From Verrucomicrobia bacterium UBA1629 (lineage in GTDB: Bacteria; Verrucomicrobiota; Kiritimatiellia; RFP12; UBA1067): DNA of 42,923 bases. The translations under genes and the position numbers were made by a program. The DNA lies in assembly GCA_002321305.1 (NCBI GenBank), contig DCMF01000117.1, positions 1-42,923 on the forward strand, in the 5' to 3' direction. The notes beneath the pieces are model-generated. The model worked only from the letters and a program-made list of their open reading frames with translations, had not been told where the DNA came from and did not search any database. Positions 40,420-42,923 of the stretch are shown here, piece by piece. Position 1 is the first letter of the stretch. Each line of letters begins with the position of its first letter.

Positions 40420-42693
40420 TCAGTTCCTGAAGATGCCCTTGAAGTTCACCTGCTCCGACGCGAGCGCGAAGGCGACGAGCGGGAGGGCGGCGGTGGCGTC
40501 GCGCAGCGCCCGGAAGTAGGCCCAGTAGGACTCCGGCGTCTCGTCCGCGCACGGCATCCGGAGCCCGATGCACGTGGCGTCCGCATCCGCCGAGAGTTCG
40601 GAGATCCGCGCCGCGAACGGGCGGCCGTCCCCTTCCACGACGCGCACCTCGGCCTCGATGCGCGCCTGCCGCGCGAACTCCTCCAGGACGCGCGCGCACG
40701 CCGCCACCGAGGCGCCCGGCTCCGCGATCTGGCAGAGCCGAAGGCGCACCCGGCGCAGGGCGCTGCGGCGGACGAGGCAGGCGAGCGCGAGCATGAAGGC
40801 CCCGTTCGCGTTCTGCCCGCGCCACCACACGTCGAGGCGCAGGTCGCCCCGTCCGACCGGCAGGCCCTGCTGCGCCGCCGGCGGCTCGCGGATCACCACG
40901 AGGTTGCGGTGGAGCCGCGCGAGATCGACGACGAACCCGCCGAAGGCCTCCGTGGCGTCGGCATCGACGGGGGCGCCGACGAGGACGGTGTTCGGCACGA
41001 GCGGACCGAACCCGTAGGTGCGGACCAGCTCCCGCACGCCGCTCCACGTGTCCCCCGCCGGCTGCACGCGCGCCACCGCGCCCATGCGGAAGCGCTCGGC
41101 GCACCGCTCCAGCGCGTCGCGCAGCTCGTCCAGCCGTTCAGCCTGGCGCGCGAGCGCGCCCGGCACCACCGCCGCGAGCGTCACGAGCCCCCGGTTGCAG
41201 GAGATTGCCCGCGCGAGGAGCAGCACGCACGGGCTCGACACCGGCAGCGGCGTGAGCGCCAGCACGTTCGGACGCCAGTTGCGGCTGTCCGCCGCCGGAC
41301 GGCGCGCCAGCCGCTGCACGCAGAGCCGCACGAGCGCCATCACGAGCCCCGTGCGCATGTCGCCCCAGCGCGCGCGCAGCGCCCGCCGCTGCACGAGCCA
41401 GAAGATCGCCGCCTCGCACCCGAGCGCGATGAAGGTCCACCCCGGGCTGATCATGAGCATCGCCCCCGTGCAGCCCGCGAACCCCGCCAGCGACAGCCAC
41501 GGCCGCACGCGGAAGGTCGGCCGCCAGGAGGGGTTCCCCATCAGCTCCTCCAGCGCGGCGGAGAGGTTCAGGAGCGCGTAGGTGGAGAGGTTGAACATCG
41601 TGAGCACCGGCGCGATCACGTTGATGTCCCCCAGCCACAGACCCGCCGCCGCGAGGGCGAAGCAGAGGAGCGCGGAGAGGCGGGGGTCGTCGTTCGCGCC
41701 GAAGCCGCGCCCGAACAGGCCCGGCAGCAGGCGGTCGCGCGCGAGGGCCTGGAAGACGCGCGGCGCGCAGAGGAAGCTGCCCACGGCGCTGGAGAGCGTC
41801 GCCGCCCACACGCCCAGCAGGATCGCGAACGGCCAGCGGGCGCACTTCTGGAGGATCATCGTGTCGGTGCGCAGGATCGCCGCGTCGGAGACGAACGCAT
41901 GGAGCGCAATGGGCACGGACATGTAGACGAGGTAGCCCGTGAGGACGGCCGCGAGCGTGCCGCGCGGGATGGACGTGCCGGGGTCCTTCAGGTCGCCGGA
42001 CATCCCGACGCCCGAGAGGATGCCCGTCACGGCGGGGAAGAACACCGCGAAGACGGGCCAGAACCCCAGCGGCGGCGGCACCCGGTCCGGCGGCGGCGCC
42101 GCCAGCCCCTCCGGCGCGCCCCCCAGGAAGAACGCGACGAGCGAGAACGCGATCGCCGCCATGATGAGGTACTGGCTCTTGAGCGCCACGTTCGCGGAGA
42201 GCGTCGCGACGAGCGCGAGCGCCGTGAGCGTGACGAGACCCACGTGGCGCGGATCGCAGGCGGAGACGACGGGCAGGCCCGACTGCGTCAGCGCCTCCGC
42301 GAAGCCCGCCACGTAAAACGTCACGGACACGGTCTGCGAAAGCGCGAGCGGGATGCCCATCGCCGCACCCGCCTCCGCGCCGAAGGAGCGCGACAGCATG
42401 AAGTAGGCCCCGCCGCCCTTCATGCGCATGTTCGTGGCGAGCGACGAGATGGAAAGGCCCGTCAGGAAGGTGATCGCGCTGCCGACGGTGACGATGACGA
42501 GCGAGGTCGCGAGTCCCACGTTTCCGAGCATCCACCCGAAACGGAGGTAGAGGATCACGCCGATGATGGTCAGGATGCTGGGCGTGAAGACGCCCTGGAA
42601 CGTCCCGAACCCATAGCCTTTCGGCTCGCCGTCCCTTTCCGGCCTGTCGCGGCTGCGCGGGTGCAGCCCGATCGCTTCAAGCAGTCTCTTCAT
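40420..42693 (-). CDS. SLC12/APC-type cation-chloride or amino-acid transporter
   Basis: 757 residues. GTFQGVFTPSILTIIGVILYLRFGWMLGNVG at the N-terminus and MKGGGAYFMLSRSFGAEAGAAMG are strong marks of the SLC12 (cation-chloride cotransporter) branch of the APC superfamily. About 12 helices fill residues 30-450; the remaining 300 residues are a soluble C-terminal domain, as in bacterial SLC12-like proteins. FFPAVTGILSGVGMSGDLKDPGTSIPRGTL is a further family segment. The transported ions cannot be read from sequence. Start at ATG 42693, 7 nt from TATAAT; a second ATG at 42702 overlaps the -10 and is excluded. Confidence 0.9.
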   Translation of the reverse strand: MKRLLEAIGLHPRSRDRPERDGEPKGYGFGTFQGVFTPSILTIIGVILYLRFGWMLGNVGLATSLVIVTVGSAITFLTGLSISSLATNMRMKGGGAYFMLSRSFGAEAGAAMGIPLALSQTVSVTFYVAGFAEALTQSGLPVVSACDPRHVGLVTLTALALVATLSANVALKSQYLIMAAIAFSLVAFFLGGAPEGLAAPPPDRVPPPLGFWPVFAVFFPAVTGILSGVGMSGDLKDPGTSIPRGTLAAVLTGYLVYMSVPIALHAFVSDAAILRTDTMILQKCARWPFAILLGVWAATLSSAVGSFLCAPRVFQALARDRLLPGLFGRGFGANDDPRLSALLCFALAAAGLWLGDINVIAPVLTMFNLSTYALLNLSAALEELMGNPSWRPTFRVRPWLSLAGFAGCTGAMLMISPGWTFIALGCEAAIFWLVQRRALRARWGDMRTGLVMALVRLCVQRLARRPAADSRNWRPNVLALTPLPVSSPCVLLLARAISCNRGLVTLAAVVPGALARQAERLDELRDALERCAERFRMGAVARVQPAGDTWSGVRELVRTYGFGPLVPNTVLVGAPVDADATEAFGGFVVDLARLHRNLVVIREPPAAQQGLPVGRGDLRLDVWWRGQNANGAFMLALACLVRRSALRRVRLRLCQIAEPGASVAACARVLEEFARQARIEAEVRVVEGDGRPFAARISELSADADATCIGLRMPCADETPESYWAYFRALRDATAALPLVAFALASEQVNFKGIFRN

Positions 42694-42700
42694 GCCGGAC

Positions 42701-42710
42701 ATTATACCAC
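42701..42710 (-). promoter_or_regulatory. Extended -10 promoter of the SLC12-type transporter, predicted leaderless
   Basis: CTGTGGTATAATGTCCGGC on the minus strand, with TATAAT at 42701-42706. Seven nucleotides to the ATG. No -35 match, so the TGG extension is probably important. Confidence 0.75.
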
Positions 42711-42753
42711 AGCCGCCGCCGCGCCGTTCGCCCGTCCGCAAAGACGGAACGCT

Positions 42754-42886
42754 ACATGCTTGCCACAGCAACGCCCAATATATTTCCAACTGACCGTCCC
42801 GCCAACCCCTATACAGGCTCCGGCTGTCGGGCGCGGAAAAGCGGAATCTCACTGCCGAAGGACGAGGGAACCTGTGGCAATCATGT
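42754..42886. repeat. Imperfect inverted repeat flanking 103 nt
   Basis: ACATGCTTGCCACAG (42754-42768) and CTGTGGCAATCATGT (42872-42886) are complementary at 14 of 15 positions. Between them lies non-coding sequence with no ORF. It might be a small non-autonomous element or a structured transcript; no target-site duplication was seen. Confidence 0.4.
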
Positions 42887-42923
42887 CTGACCCTGCTCGC
42901 GCGCCCAATTCTCACTTTTTTAA

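Noticed and set aside
40420..42693. Ordinary amino-acid permease (APC) rather than SLC12
   Set aside because: The GTFQGVFTPSILTIIGVILY start and the 300-residue soluble C-terminus fit SLC12-like proteins better, although the substrate remains open.
1..42923. tRNA, rRNA, insertion sequence or prophage genes
   Set aside because: None recognised: no cloverleaf, rRNA core, transposase or phage structural gene was seen on either strand.

Overview
The window is a 42.9 kb, GC-rich bacterial segment carrying 37 recognisable protein genes, all on the minus strand. Several traits suggest a member of the Planctomycetes-Verrucomicrobia-Chlamydiae superphylum, most likely a Kiritimatiellota/Lentisphaerae-type anaerobe. 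These are a secreted protein with a PEP-CTERM tail, a V/A-type ATPase B subunit of the kind found in chlamydiae and spirochaetes, formate-tetrahydrofolate ligase, an ETF/acyl-CoA dehydrogenase operon, an Feo ferrous-iron system and Gram-negative envelope proteins. The phylum assignment is inference; there is no rRNA or tRNA gene here to fix it. I saw no CRISPR array, insertion sequence or prophage.

Layout in the direction of transcription, from high to low coordinate. 42.7-40.4 kb: an SLC12/APC-type transporter. 40.3-31.7 kb: Gfo/Idh oxidoreductase, an RsmC-like methyltransferase and the AddB and AddA recombination nuclease/helicase, tightly packed. 31.6-28.4 kb: two FeoA proteins, FeoB and a small Cys-rich FeoB partner. 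28.2-27.2 kb: a putative outer-membrane beta-barrel followed by a terminator. 27.1-22.3 kb: nadK, a uridine-kinase-like P-loop kinase, a FabZ/ApeP-like dehydratase, ruvB and pgi. 22.3-19.2 kb: a lone V-ATPase B subunit followed by fhs. 19.1-14.0 kb: AzgA-type purine permease, etfB, etfA and a long acyl-CoA dehydrogenase. 13.95-9.0 kb: dCMP deaminase, tpiA, LRR lipoprotein, thiD, HAD phosphatase, pyrH and frr. 8.8-4.7 kb: a Pro/Ala-rich repeat protein with a C-terminal membrane anchor, followed by a three-gene ABC-2 transporter. 4.4-0.1 kb: an accessory region of secreted and anchored proteins (internally duplicated exported protein, PEP-CTERM protein, a membrane protein with a GspF-like N-terminus, an unknown exported protein) ending in a DUF3800 gene.

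Two genome-style features stand out. First, eleven transcription units start at an extended -10 promoter close to TTTGGTATAATWCGCC; in at least four of them the -10 lies only 7-8 nt from the start codon, which predicts leaderless mRNAs, while other genes use AAGGA-type ribosome sites. Second, AT-rich or purine-rich degenerate 6-9 nt repeats are scattered through intergenic gaps, and some lie in frame inside coding sequences (twice in the RsmC-like gene, once in etfA), where they encode linker-like inserts. Other points to follow up are the orphan V-ATPase B gene, a 36-nt gene-tail repeat with a perfect 24-bp palindrome beside the DUF3800 gene, the repeat protein with KTxRI motifs next to the ABC exporter, and an AddB that lacks the iron-sulfur cysteine. 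I found no fully formed undescribed multi-gene system; the best candidates are in the findings.
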